Assembly (NCBI GenBank): GCA_023356605.1
Contig: JAKQYE010000008.1
Span: 1-54,250, forward strand
Source: Trichodesmium sp. MAG_R02
GTDB lineage: Bacteria; Cyanobacteriota; Cyanobacteriia; Cyanobacteriales; Microcoleaceae
Reading direction: 5' to 3'
DNA: 54,250 nucleotides
Shown: positions 45,492-54,169 of the stretch, piece after piece
Position numbering within the stretch: position 1 is the first letter of the stretch
Layout of the letters: each line of letters begins with the position of its first letter
Program-made: the position numbers and the translations under genes
The notes under the pieces: model-generated
The model's input: the letters and a program-made list of their open reading frames with translations, nothing else
What the model was told of the DNA's origin: nothing
The model's database searches: none

Positions 45492-47405
45492 ATGGAAAAC
45501 TATCGTCGAAGAAATCTTAGAGGTCGTTCTTTTAAAAATCAAGACCTATCCCATGAAGATTTTTCTTACTCAGATATTAGAGGTACAAATTTCACAAATG
45601 CTAATCTCACAGGTACTAACTTCAGCTATGCTTTAGCAGGATTAACAAAAATTAGAAAAACCATACTCTCTATTTTAATTTCTTTCCTTTCAATAAATGC
45701 AGCGATCGCCACATTTGTAGCAGTTTATATTCCCCTCAAATTTGTTATTCCTAAAATTACTAATCCTATTCCCATTCACATCGGTTTATTTATTTTTTTA
45801 CTCCTTGAACTTACAAACATTAGCTTACTATTAATCACAATTCAGCAAGGCATCAAAAAAGCTTTAGCATATCTCTTCTCTGTCATTCCCCTAATGATGT
45901 TTATCATTCCCGGACTAACAATTTTTGCCATGAGTGAGAAAAATCTCTCAAAATTGTTTAAATTTTTAAGAATTAATCAACCGCCCTCCCCAGAAATTAT
46001 TGAACTTTCCCACCAATTAAAAACTTTCAGAAGTGGCCATCTTATTCAAGGGGTAACTAACCTATTGACTGACGCTCAATCTGTCAATATAGTCCTCAGT
46101 ATAATTGTCAGTATAATTATTTCTGCTGCGGCAATATTAGTATTAATTACAACTCTGAGTCTGGCAGTAGTTTTAGCTGAAATAAAATCTGAAAAACACC
46201 ATAAAAATTCAGTCATAAGTTGGTCGATAATTTTCACAATTATTATCACTGGAAGTACTGTGAAAAATATAGATGATTCCTATGGAAAATTTATATTTAG
46301 CTGGGAACCTTCAAAGGGAGTTTTTTTAGGTATTGGCACTTATGTAATAGCAATGATTATATCTATATTATTAATCTCAATAGCTAGTTATCTTGCCCAA
46401 AAAATTTTAGCAGAAGACAAAAATAATCTAACTATTCGCCGACTTGCCATTGCTATTGGAGCCATAGGAGGAACGAGTTTTAAAAATGCTAACCTGACCA
46501 ATGCTAACTTCAGTAATGCCTGCCTAAAAAGTACAGATTTTAGATTAGCTAATGTAACTCATGTTCTCTGGCGCCAAGCTGAATATTTAACATTTTCCAG
46601 AATCGAAACCACAATATTAATTGACAAAAAAATTCGAGAATTATTGGTGACGGGAAATGGGATAAACCAAGAATATATCAGTGTGAATCTTCGGAGTGCA
46701 AATCTCAGAAATGCCGACCTAACTGGGAGCAATTTAACAATAGCAGATTTGAGTGAAGCTGCTCTGGAAGGTGCTTGTTTGGATGGAGCAAATTTAAAAG
46801 AAGTTTTGGCAGTTGGTACTAATTTTACCCAAGCAAAAATGACGGGAGTTTGTTTAGAATCTTAGAATATTAATCACAGGACTATTTTGGATGAAGTTGA
46901 ATCAGAATATATCTATTTATTAGAGTCGGTAAAACCACAAACAAATGATAGGGAACGTCGTCCTAATAGTGGAAATTTTACACCGGGAGATTTTACAAAT
47001 TTATTTACTCAAAATTTTCATACTGTGGATTTAATTTTTCATAATAGGATTGATGGGAAGGCTCTTATATCTGCTTTTCAACAGGTGCAAAGAGAAAACA
47101 AAGGAGTTACTTTGAGAATTCAAAGTATGGAAAATAAGAACGATGGAATAGTAATAATTAAAATTAGTTTACCTGAAGAGGTGAGCAAGGGAAAAATTCA
47201 TCAGCAGTTGACTAAGTTTTACCAAGAAAATATTGATAATTTGCCTGACAATTATCAGGAGATATCTATTAGCCTGGAGGAAAAAATTGCCATCTATCAT
47301 CAGCAAAGTGAATATATGATGTCTTTTTTTGGTTGTCAGTCAATAGTTGAGGATCTAAAAATAGCAATGCTAGATGAAAAAGAGCGGATAAATTATGGGG
47401 AATAA
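45492..47405 (+). pseudogene. Membrane pentapeptide-repeat protein, copy A, with one internal stop
   Basis: A single frame of 637 codons broken only by TAG at 46863 (codon 458). Order: N-terminal pentapeptides (about 9-50, DFSYSDIRGTNFTNANL), about six membrane helices (60-310), a second pentapeptide block (about 325-455), and after the stop a C-terminal domain (VESEYIYLLES, ERRPNSGNFTPGDF, VDLIF, VTLRIQSMENKNDGIVIIKISLP). The paralogue at 47912 has Trp at the stop position (CLEGWNIDHTT versus CLES-stop-NINHRT). The upstream 457 residues could still be made as a membrane protein without the C-terminal domain. Confidence 0.82.
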
Positions 47406-47438
47406 CAAGGAAGGATTAAAGAAGCAATTTATATAATT

Positions 47439-47594
47439 ATGGTTTTAATTACTCAACGTTTTGGAAAAGTTTCTGGAAAAATTAAAAGTCATATAGAAGG
47501 TCTGCCTTTGGGAAATTTAGAAAGTTTAGTGAAAGTATTTTTAAACTTTAATAGTTTGGCAGATTTAGAAAATTGGTTGGAGGAAAACAGTTAA
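47439..47594 (+). pseudogene. Stub with a DUF4351 domain
   Basis: 51 codons starting MVLITQRFGKVSGKIKSH and ending SLADLENWLEENS. This is the DUF4351 pattern, normally the C-terminal tail of Rpn/PD-(D/E)XK-type nuclease proteins of about 250-300 residues. No nuclease domain is found upstream; the preceding codons are closed by a stop. Probably a leftover from a deleted gene, inserted between the two pentapeptide paralogues. Confidence 0.6.
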
Positions 47595-47880
47595 CAGTTA
47601 TCATTTATAACTTTTTAGTTAAGAGTTATCAGTTAACAATTATCAAAGGAAAAAAGTTACTATTAAATTTATTAACCCCAAGCTAGATTACGCCTCGATA
47701 AATTATCAGTTATCAGTTATTAATTATCAGCTAGCAGTTTTAAGTTATCAGTTATCAGTTATCAGTTATTAATTATCAGTTATTAGCTAGCAGTTATCGG
47801 TTATCGGTTATCGGTTATCAGTTATCAGCTAGCAATTTTAAGTTAAGAGTTTTCAGTTAAGAATTATTAGAGGAGAAAAA
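47595..47880. repeat. Run of TATCAGT-type heptamer repeats
   Basis: Long, imperfect series of the 7-bp unit TATCAGT (also seen as CAGTTAT) with GCTAGCAG variants, mostly 47700-47850. No coding capacity. Shorter runs stand before sufR and sufS. Confidence 0.8.
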
Positions 47881-47911
47881 TCAGCAGCTTAAATTTTAAG
47901 GAGTGAATCTA

Positions 47912-49759
47912 ATGCTAACTCATTCATCTAAACAACCACGCAAAAATTATCAAGGTCGTTCATTTAAAAATCAAGATTTGACTAATCAAGACTTCTCTTA
48001 TGCAGATATAAGAGGAGCAGATTTTACCGGAGCAAATCTCACGGGTGCTAAGTTCAATTATGCTTTAGCAGGATTAACAAAATCTCAGATAATCATTATA
48101 TCTATTGTTACAACTATCTTATTTATAACTGCAGGTATCGCAGCATTTGTTGCTGTTCAAACTCCCTTCAAATTTATCTTTCCTAAATCATCGGAACCAG
48201 ATTATTTTAATGTAGCCATTTTAATCTTTATAGGATTTGTAGATATTGGTTTATTAATAATTACTATTCGTCAAGGAATTGCCGAAACAATAAAATATTT
48301 ATTTTATCTAGTTTCTCTATTGATACTAACAATTCCAATAATCGCAAGTTTGGGAATAAGCGAGAAAAAACTTAATAATATTTTCCGTTTTTTCGGAATC
48401 TCAGAAGCACCAAATTGGATTTTTTGGTTATCAGGAGAATTAAAAATATTCAGGGGTAGCAATATTATCGAAAGTGTAAATTATTGGTTCAATGACAATG
48501 GAGATGTCAATCCTATTGTGGGTATAATTATCACTTTGATGGTCTCTATAGTGGCAATATTTGTATTAATTTTTACTCTCAGTTTAGCAGTAGCTTTTGC
48601 TGAAATTATCGCTGAAAAATGGTTGGTAAATAGAGCAGTTTTAGGAATCTTAGTAATACTTGCCAGAGGATTTATTGTGTCAACTTCTTCTCGCCCGCAG
48701 ATGCTTATCATAACATGTACAGCTTTTTGTTTTACCCTAATATTAATAGCTCAACATCTGGCAAAAAAGATATTATCAGAAGACGAAAATAATCTTTTTA
48801 TCCTCAGGCTTGCTATTGGTATTGGAACTATAGGAGGTACTTGTTTTAAAAGTGCTAATTTAACCGATGCCGACTTTAGTCACGCCATTCTCAAAAGCAC
48901 AAATTTTCGATTTGCTAATGCCACTCGCACATTCTGGCGACAAAGCAAATATTTAAAATTTGCCAGAGTCGAAAACACTATATTAGTAGATATAAAAGTC
49001 AGAGAGTTATTAATAACTGGAGATGGTAAATACAAAGAATATATAGGAGCCTCTTTAAGAGGAGCAAACCTCATAAGTGCTGACCTAAGTAATGCTAATT
49101 TAAAACTAGCAGACTTAGGGGAAGCCACTCTACAAGCTGCCTGTTTGAACAATGTAAATTTAAGGGAAGCATTAGCAATAGGTACTAATTTTACTACGGC
49201 TCAAATGTCAGGAACTTGTTTAGAAGGTTGGAATATCGACCATACTACTATCCTCGATAATGTTGAGTCAAAATATATCTATTTATTAGAGGAAGCTAAA
49301 CCAGAAACAGACGATAAAGAACGTCGCCCTAGTAGTGGATATTTTCAACCAGGAGACTTTACAAAATTATTCAAAGAAGTCTTAGATACTGTGGATTTAA
49401 TTTTCCGAAATGGAGTAGAATTTAAAGCTTTTATGTCCTCCTTTAAAAAAGTAAAAGTAGAAAATGGAGGTGTGCAAATAGAGATTAAATCTATGGAAAA
49501 TAAAGGGGATGGAGTAGTAGTAGTAAAAATCGACGTTCCCCCAGAAACTAACAAAGAAAAAATTCATCGGGAGTTTATGCAATTCTATGATGAAAATGTG
49601 AAAGTACTAGATAAAAAATATCACCAAAAGTTAGCAGGAATAGAAAAAAAAGTTAGTCTCTACGGTCGAAAAACTGAGGAAACTGAATATCGAATGTTCT
49701 TTATGAATCAGATATTAAAAATTCAAAATTCTGCTGATACTAGAGACAGAGAAAAATAG
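47912..49759 (+). CDS. Membrane pentapeptide-repeat protein, copy B
   Basis: 615 residues from ATG 47912, chosen over GTG 47903 because AAGGAG lies eight bases before it. N-terminal pentapeptides (DLTNQDFSYADIRGADFTGANL), about six membrane helices (for example IIIISIVTTILFITAGIAAFVAV and IVGIIITLMVSIVAIFVLIFTLSLAVAF), a second pentapeptide block (about 322-445: NLTDADFSHAILKSTNFRFANATR, LRGANLISADLSNANLKLADLGEA), then a C-terminal domain (VESKYIYLLEEAKPETDDKERRPSSGYF, GDFTKLFKEVLDTVDLIFRNGVEF, MENKGDGVVVVKIDVPPE). It is a paralogue of 45492-47405, complete here. Role unknown; possibly a membrane effector or receptor of the CHAT cassette. Confidence 0.85.
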   Translation: MLTHSSKQPRKNYQGRSFKNQDLTNQDFSYADIRGADFTGANLTGAKFNYALAGLTKSQIIIISIVTTILFITAGIAAFVAVQTPFKFIFPKSSEPDYFNVAILIFIGFVDIGLLIITIRQGIAETIKYLFYLVSLLILTIPIIASLGISEKKLNNIFRFFGISEAPNWIFWLSGELKIFRGSNIIESVNYWFNDNGDVNPIVGIIITLMVSIVAIFVLIFTLSLAVAFAEIIAEKWLVNRAVLGILVILARGFIVSTSSRPQMLIITCTAFCFTLILIAQHLAKKILSEDENNLFILRLAIGIGTIGGTCFKSANLTDADFSHAILKSTNFRFANATRTFWRQSKYLKFARVENTILVDIKVRELLITGDGKYKEYIGASLRGANLISADLSNANLKLADLGEATLQAACLNNVNLREALAIGTNFTTAQMSGTCLEGWNIDHTTILDNVESKYIYLLEEAKPETDDKERRPSSGYFQPGDFTKLFKEVLDTVDLIFRNGVEFKAFMSSFKKVKVENGGVQIEIKSMENKGDGVVVVKIDVPPETNKEKIHREFMQFYDENVKVLDKKYHQKLAGIEKKVSLYGRKTEETEYRMFFMNQILKIQNSADTRDREK

Positions 49760-51138
49760 TTATTATCAATTTTGAAGGAGGAAACTTTAGAACAGGATTT
49801 ACTGGTATTAAAGCTGAAATTTGGTCAGACAGACATCATTTACCAACTTCATTTACTAGTAACTTAAAGGCTAATCCAAAAATTCCTCTACTCTATCAAG
49901 ACTGGAACAAAAAATATCAACAATTAAAATACTACTACAGTTTTTTCCCAAGAATAAAAGTTCAACCAGACCAGGCAACAAATATTTCTCTAAAAGATAT
50001 ACAGGAAATAATTAGTCAGATTCAGGAATTAGAAAAAAAGTTGCAAGTTATTCTGAATGAATGGTTAAGTTGCCCTAGTTTTGCTCGGATAGAAAATCAA
50101 CTACGGACTAAGATTAATTCTTCAGTTCGAGTCCGATTAATTATTCAATCATCTGACATTTTAATGCAACGACTTCCCTGGCATTTATGGAATTTCTTCT
50201 CAGATTATCAATTTGCTGAAACTGCCATAGCTCTTCCAGAAGCAAATCGAGTTGAAAAGTTAAATATTCCTAGGAAAAAAATCCGCATCTTAGGAATTTT
50301 TGGAAATGATAAAGATATCGATATTGAAACAGATAAAAAATATTTATCAACTCTTTCTGAGGAAGCAGAAATTATATTTTTAGTTCAACCAAACCCCCAA
50401 AATTTAGGTCAAAAATTATGGGATGAAAAAGGTTGGGATATTATTTGTTTTTCCGGTCATAGTCAAAGTGAAAAAGATGGGAGTACCGGATATTTTGATT
50501 TAGGAAATCAAACAAAACTCAAAATTGAGGAATTAGAAAATGCCCTGACAACAGCTATTAGTAGAGGTCTCAAGTTAGCTATATTTAATTCCTGTGATGG
50601 ACTAGGTTTAGCCAGACAATTTGCTCAACTACATATCCCAGCAGTTATTGTCATGGGAGAAATAGTTCCAGATGTAGTTGCCCAGCAATTTTTCCAGAAT
50701 TTTCTGGAATTATTTGCTAGTGGTCAATCTTTATATATTTCCATGAGACAAGCTAGAGAAAAATTAAAATATTTAGAATCTAAATTTCCAGGTGCAACTT
50801 GGCTGCCAATTATTTGTCAAAATCCCGCAGAAGTTCCTCCTAGTTGGCGAAATTTACATGGCATTTATAAACCGAATTTGGGGGAGATTTTGACAGAATT
50901 AGGATTAGCTATCGAAAGGGAAAATTATTTAACTCCACCAGATAAAATAAAAGCTTTACAACAAGTGAAAATTTTGAAAGAAGTCGGAGAATTTCCGACA
51001 GCAGAAAACCAAGATACTATCAAGTCATCCATGAGAAAATTAAAAAGTATTGTTATGGAACATCCCGCAGCTAATTTCATGGATGAAGCCTTAAATAAGT
51101 TGTCAATTTACTTTTTAAACCAGAGAAACTATGAATAA
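49756..51138 (+). CDS. CHAT-domain (caspase-like) protease, start codon unclear
   Basis: The frame is open from 49744 to 51138, and typical CHAT-protein sequence is readable from about 49759 (VIINFEGGNFRTGFTGIKAEIW). I mark the start at ATA 49756, where relatives have their first Met; no ATG, GTG or TTG occurs in frame until TTG 50041, which would lose the conserved first 95 residues. Catalytic pair: His about 235 in CFSGHSQSE (codon at 50458) and Cys about 280 in FNSCDGLGLA (codon at 50593), both intact. LPWHLWNFF and GATWLPIICQNP are also typical. The last about 95 residues are a helical extension. CHAT proteases are caspase relatives that cleave specific partners. It overlaps copy B by 4 bases and the next gene by 8. 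Confidence 0.8.
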   Translation: MVIINFEGGNFRTGFTGIKAEIWSDRHHLPTSFTSNLKANPKIPLLYQDWNKKYQQLKYYYSFFPRIKVQPDQATNISLKDIQEIISQIQELEKKLQVILNEWLSCPSFARIENQLRTKINSSVRVRLIIQSSDILMQRLPWHLWNFFSDYQFAETAIALPEANRVEKLNIPRKKIRILGIFGNDKDIDIETDKKYLSTLSEEAEIIFLVQPNPQNLGQKLWDEKGWDIICFSGHSQSEKDGSTGYFDLGNQTKLKIEELENALTTAISRGLKLAIFNSCDGLGLARQFAQLHIPAVIVMGEIVPDVVAQQFFQNFLELFASGQSLYISMRQAREKLKYLESKFPGATWLPIICQNPAEVPPSWRNLHGIYKPNLGEILTELGLAIERENYLTPPDKIKALQQVKILKEVGEFPTAENQDTIKSSMRKLKSIVMEHPAANFMDEALNKLSIYFLNQRNYE

Positions 51139-51649
51139 CCTATCTCTCAAACTTTTACAATGTTTAAACAAGCAAAATAATAATTATGGATTTACTTTAA
51201 TTGAGTTATTAGTAGTGATTATTATTATTAGGATTTTATCGGCGATCGCTTCATCATCTTTTCTAAATATTGTAAGAAAAGCAAAAGAAGCTGAACCTAA
51301 ATTGAAGATAAATGGTGCAAATAAGATACAAACTAACTACTATTCTGAGAATGGTGAATTTAGTAGAGATATAGCAGATTTAGAATTACCTGACGAAACA
51401 AAAAACTATGTATATGATGTTCCAGATAAAATACGATTTTTTCCTATTCCCCCTGACTTATCAATTATTATAGGCATACCTAAAGATGATCAACTTAGAT
51501 ATTTTGTAGGAGTTATATATATAAAAAATGATGCTACTTATTATCAAAGACTTTGTAAAGTTTATGAAGATGAATACCTGTTTCTATTTTTCATGCTTAT
51601 TCAGGAAAAGTGGGATGAAGTAGATGCTAAATATTGTAGTAGTCAGTAA
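51131..51649 (+). CDS. Type IV pilin-like (prepilin) protein
   Basis: 172 residues. The prepilin peptidase site and N-terminal helix are clear: NNNYG|FTLIELLVVIIIIRILSAIASSSFL, with Glu5 of the mature protein present. Relatives have Gly in the IIIIGILSAIA stretch; here AGG gives Arg. The next part (KAKEAEPKLKINGANKIQTNYYSENGEF) follows the pattern of cyanobacterial minor pilins; the C-terminal domain has two Cys (LCKVYE, KYCSSQ). It starts inside the end of the CHAT gene (8-base overlap), implying coupled translation. Arg in the membrane helix may impair it. Confidence 0.82.
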   Translation: MNNLSLKLLQCLNKQNNNYGFTLIELLVVIIIIRILSAIASSSFLNIVRKAKEAEPKLKINGANKIQTNYYSENGEFSRDIADLELPDETKNYVYDVPDKIRFFPIPPDLSIIIGIPKDDQLRYFVGVIYIKNDATYYQRLCKVYEDEYLFLFFMLIQEKWDEVDAKYCSSQ

Positions 51650-52507
51650 GTAATATTCAATCCCTTCGTTCTTGAATGCTATGAAGATTTGCTTAGGGGA
51701 TTACAAGCTAGTTAAAAGCTATATATAAAGGGATTTTAGTTCGGCTTCTGAAGTGAAACTGAATGATTTTTTGATTATAGTTTTAACTAAAGGAAACTAA
51801 AATAAAAGTATGCTTAACTCCTTTAAAATCAAAAATATTTGTATTTTTTTTACCTTACTTTATAATTTTATTGGTACGGGGAAATAACTACTTAATTTTG
51901 ATATTTTTACGGTTTTATGTACTGATACTCACCTATAATAATATTTGTAATGTTACTACTTGAGATGGACTCAATTTTTGTTTGATATGGTTTTGATAAA
52001 AGCCTAGTATATTCACTTTTATTAATTTTTATTTGTAATTATATAGCAGTCCGCGCATAGGTTGCGACAAATCAAAAAGTAAATAAAACTTTTAAAACTC
52101 TTACCTATGTGAGATTTAAGTAAATATTGACGAGTTACAACAAAATTAAAATCCATGTTTTGAACTAATATAATCATGTCATTATCATCTAATAATTAAA
52201 GATTTTTAGTAAATCAATTTAACATTTTATAACCTTATTTGAATATATATTAAAAGTAATATCTATCCGAAAAAAAACTAATTATAGTATGGACAATTTT
52301 ATTTTGACAGTAAGCTATATATAGGGTACCTGCGTAAGTCCTGTGTAGTACAAATTGCTGCTACTATATACTAATATTTTTTATACTACATAGTAGTGCT
52401 TTGTACTATGTAAACATACTAGTACACCTTGCTGTACCGACCCTTTTTTATCATATTTTTAACTATTTCAAAAAACTTTTGAGATGAATAAATAATCAAC
52501 TTAAAAT

Positions 52508-52548
52508 GGGGGGTATAGTCAGTTCGTTCTGGGGACAAACTATACCCC
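52508..52548. other. Hairpin in duplicated segment, copy 1
   Basis: GGGGTATAGT pairs with ACTATACCCC around a partly paired inner part. Located in the segment following CAACTTAAAAT. Counterpart of 53586-53624. Confidence 0.6.
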
Positions 52549-52695
52549 AAAATTTCTCAATAAGCGTTTTATTTTTGTTTGAATATTCTTCATTTCCCGA
52601 ACACAAATTCTTTTCTATATATAGCTTTTAACTAGTTTGTCACCCCGTGAGAAATTATATGTTCCTACTTTTAATATTTTGGTAATCTTTTGATT

Positions 52696-52789
52696 TATAG
52701 CCATTTTAATTTAGATTGAGACAAGTATCTCTTGCTATAACTCGCGTTTCAGCAGAAAAAGTTTTCCATTCTTATTTGAAATGACTATA
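52696..52789. repeat. 94-bp palindromic interspersed repeat (TATAG family), copy 4
   Basis: Starts TATAGCCATTTTAA, ends GAAATGACTATA; inside TAGATTGAGACAAGTATCTC and TTTCAGCAGAAAAAGTTTTCC. Opposite orientation to copies 2 and 3. Confidence 0.8.
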
Positions 52790-53118
52790 ATAATAACTTA
52801 GTTTCACCAATATTGACTTTTAATTCTGACCATGAGTCATATTTTCTTCTTAGTTTAATCACAGTTAATTTTTTTTGTATAAAAACAAAATATACATCTT
52901 GCTTTTTATATTTTTTCAACTAATGGGATAGGAAAATACTATGGAACTATCTATCTGCGGCTAGAATTATTTTATGTGCTTTCAATGATTTTAATACAGG
53001 TCAAATTCTGCTTTTTATTCTATTAAATTACTCGCCCCTTTATGATGTAAAACCTTGCAATATATAGGTAAAACCATCTTTTTCCCAGCTACAGTAATCA
53101 TTAAAATATTAATATCTT

Positions 53119-53222
53119 CAGGACTTACGCAGGCAAACTCCGCAAACCAGGTTTCTCGTAGATATTTATGTGTTAAAAACAATGATTTACTGTCTTAACC
53201 GGGTTTCTTTGCGTAAGTCCTG
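53119..53222. repeat. CAGGACTTAC repeat, CCGGG subtype, second copy
   Basis: CAGGACTTACGCAGGCAAAC to TTTGCGTAAGTCCTG, nearly identical to 12181-12282 and with better-preserved ends. Confidence 0.8.
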
Positions 53223-53585
53223 ATCTTGTCACTGACTAGGGTCTAAAATTAATACTAATTCTGAAGTAAAGCTGAATAAATTTTTGATCATAGTTTTTAC
53301 TAAAGGAAACCCAAATAAAAATATGCTCAAATCCTTTAATATCAAAAATATTTGTATGTATTTTCCCTTACTTTCTAATTTTATTTGTAGGGTGAAATAA
53401 CTACTTAATTTTGATATTTTTACGGCTTTATGTATGATATTCACATATAATAATATTTGTAATATTACCACTTAAGATAGTTTTGATAAAAACCTAATAT
53501 ATCCACTTTTATTAATTTTTATTTGTAATTAGAAACCGTTTTTTATTATATTTTTGAAATGAATAAGTAATCAACTTAAAATGGG

Positions 53586-53624
53586 GGGTTATAATGGGTT
53601 CGCTCTGCGAACGCACTATAACCC
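53586..53624. other. Hairpin in duplicated segment, copy 2
   Basis: Arms 53586-53602 and 53608-53624 pair over 17 positions with two mismatches (GGGTTATAAT with the matching ACTATAACCC side; inner GGTTCG/CGAAC). Loop of five bases. The sequence differs from copy 1 at 52508-52548 but pairing is kept. Confidence 0.65.
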
Positions 53625-53767
53625 AAAATTTCTCTATAAGCCTTTTCTTTTTGTTGAAATATTCTTTAGTTCCCGAAGATAAATTCCTCTCTATATATAG
53701 CTTTAAATTAGCTTGTAACCCCGTGAGGAAAATTTGATGAAGTTTTGAATAAAACCCCTTTTTTTTT

Positions 53768-53800
53768 TGCTTTTTGCTTTTTGCTTTTTGCTTTTTGGTT
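53768..53800. repeat. GCTTTTT heptamer run
   Basis: Four to five tandem copies of GCTTTTT after a T-run, flanked on both sides by GATGAAGTTTTGAATAAA. Confidence 0.85.
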
Positions 53801-54061
53801 TTATGAAGATTTGATGAAGTTTTGAATAAACCCTTGCTTTTTTGACAATGTTTGAATGTTTAATGGTAAGCTTATAATTAAGCTAATCAGGAGCATTTAA
53901 CTTGCATTTACGTACGTAGATTAGGGCTTACCCGGGGGAAGCAAGAAGTCAGAAATTTCTTTGTATGGGTCTATTGTTCAAAACAACGATTTATTCTAGA
54001 AGAGAAACCGGGTTTATCGGCCTAAGTACTAGTCAATATCTATCCAAGGAGCAGAATGATT

Positions 54062-54169
54062 ATGAAAACTAAGACTCGAATATCCAAAAAAAATATTCTA
54101 ACCACGACAATAAAAACTACTGTTGCTGCGTTTTGGACTTTGGACAAAAAGAAAAATTGGTTAGCGTAA
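54062..54169 (+). CDS. Possible small basic peptide
   Basis: 35 codons from ATG 54062 (MKTKTRISKKN), with AAGGAG ten bases upstream; an ATG at 54056 is closer to that site. The product is basic and Thr-rich, ending KKKNWLA. No family recognised. The strong ribosome site is the only support; it may be spurious. Confidence 0.3.
   Translation: MKTKTRISKKNILTTTIKTTVAAFWTLDKKKNWLA

Larger units (their letters stand above)
51650..54055. repeat. Long AT-rich region with a diverged segmental duplication
   Basis: No supported gene in about 2.4 kb. 51740-52045 and 52480-52650 together match 53260-53730 (shared blocks: CTAAAGGAAAC, ACTTAATTTTGATATTTTTACGG, AATAATATTTGTAAT, CAACTTAAAATGGGGGG, TATATATAGCTTT). 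In the first copy about 400 bp of other sequence splits the match. Also here are a 94-bp TATAG repeat (52696-52789), a CAGGACTTAC repeat (53119-53222) and a GCTTTTT heptamer run (53768-53800). Confidence 0.65.

Noticed and set aside
47595-47880. CRISPR or origin iterons in the heptamer run
   Set aside because: The unit is a 7-bp tandem with drift, no spacers and no DnaA boxes or dnaA/dnaN nearby.
53229-53471. 80-codon minus-strand frame
   Set aside because: It lies in the duplicated AT-rich segment, and the sister copy at 51.8-52.0 kb does not keep the frame.
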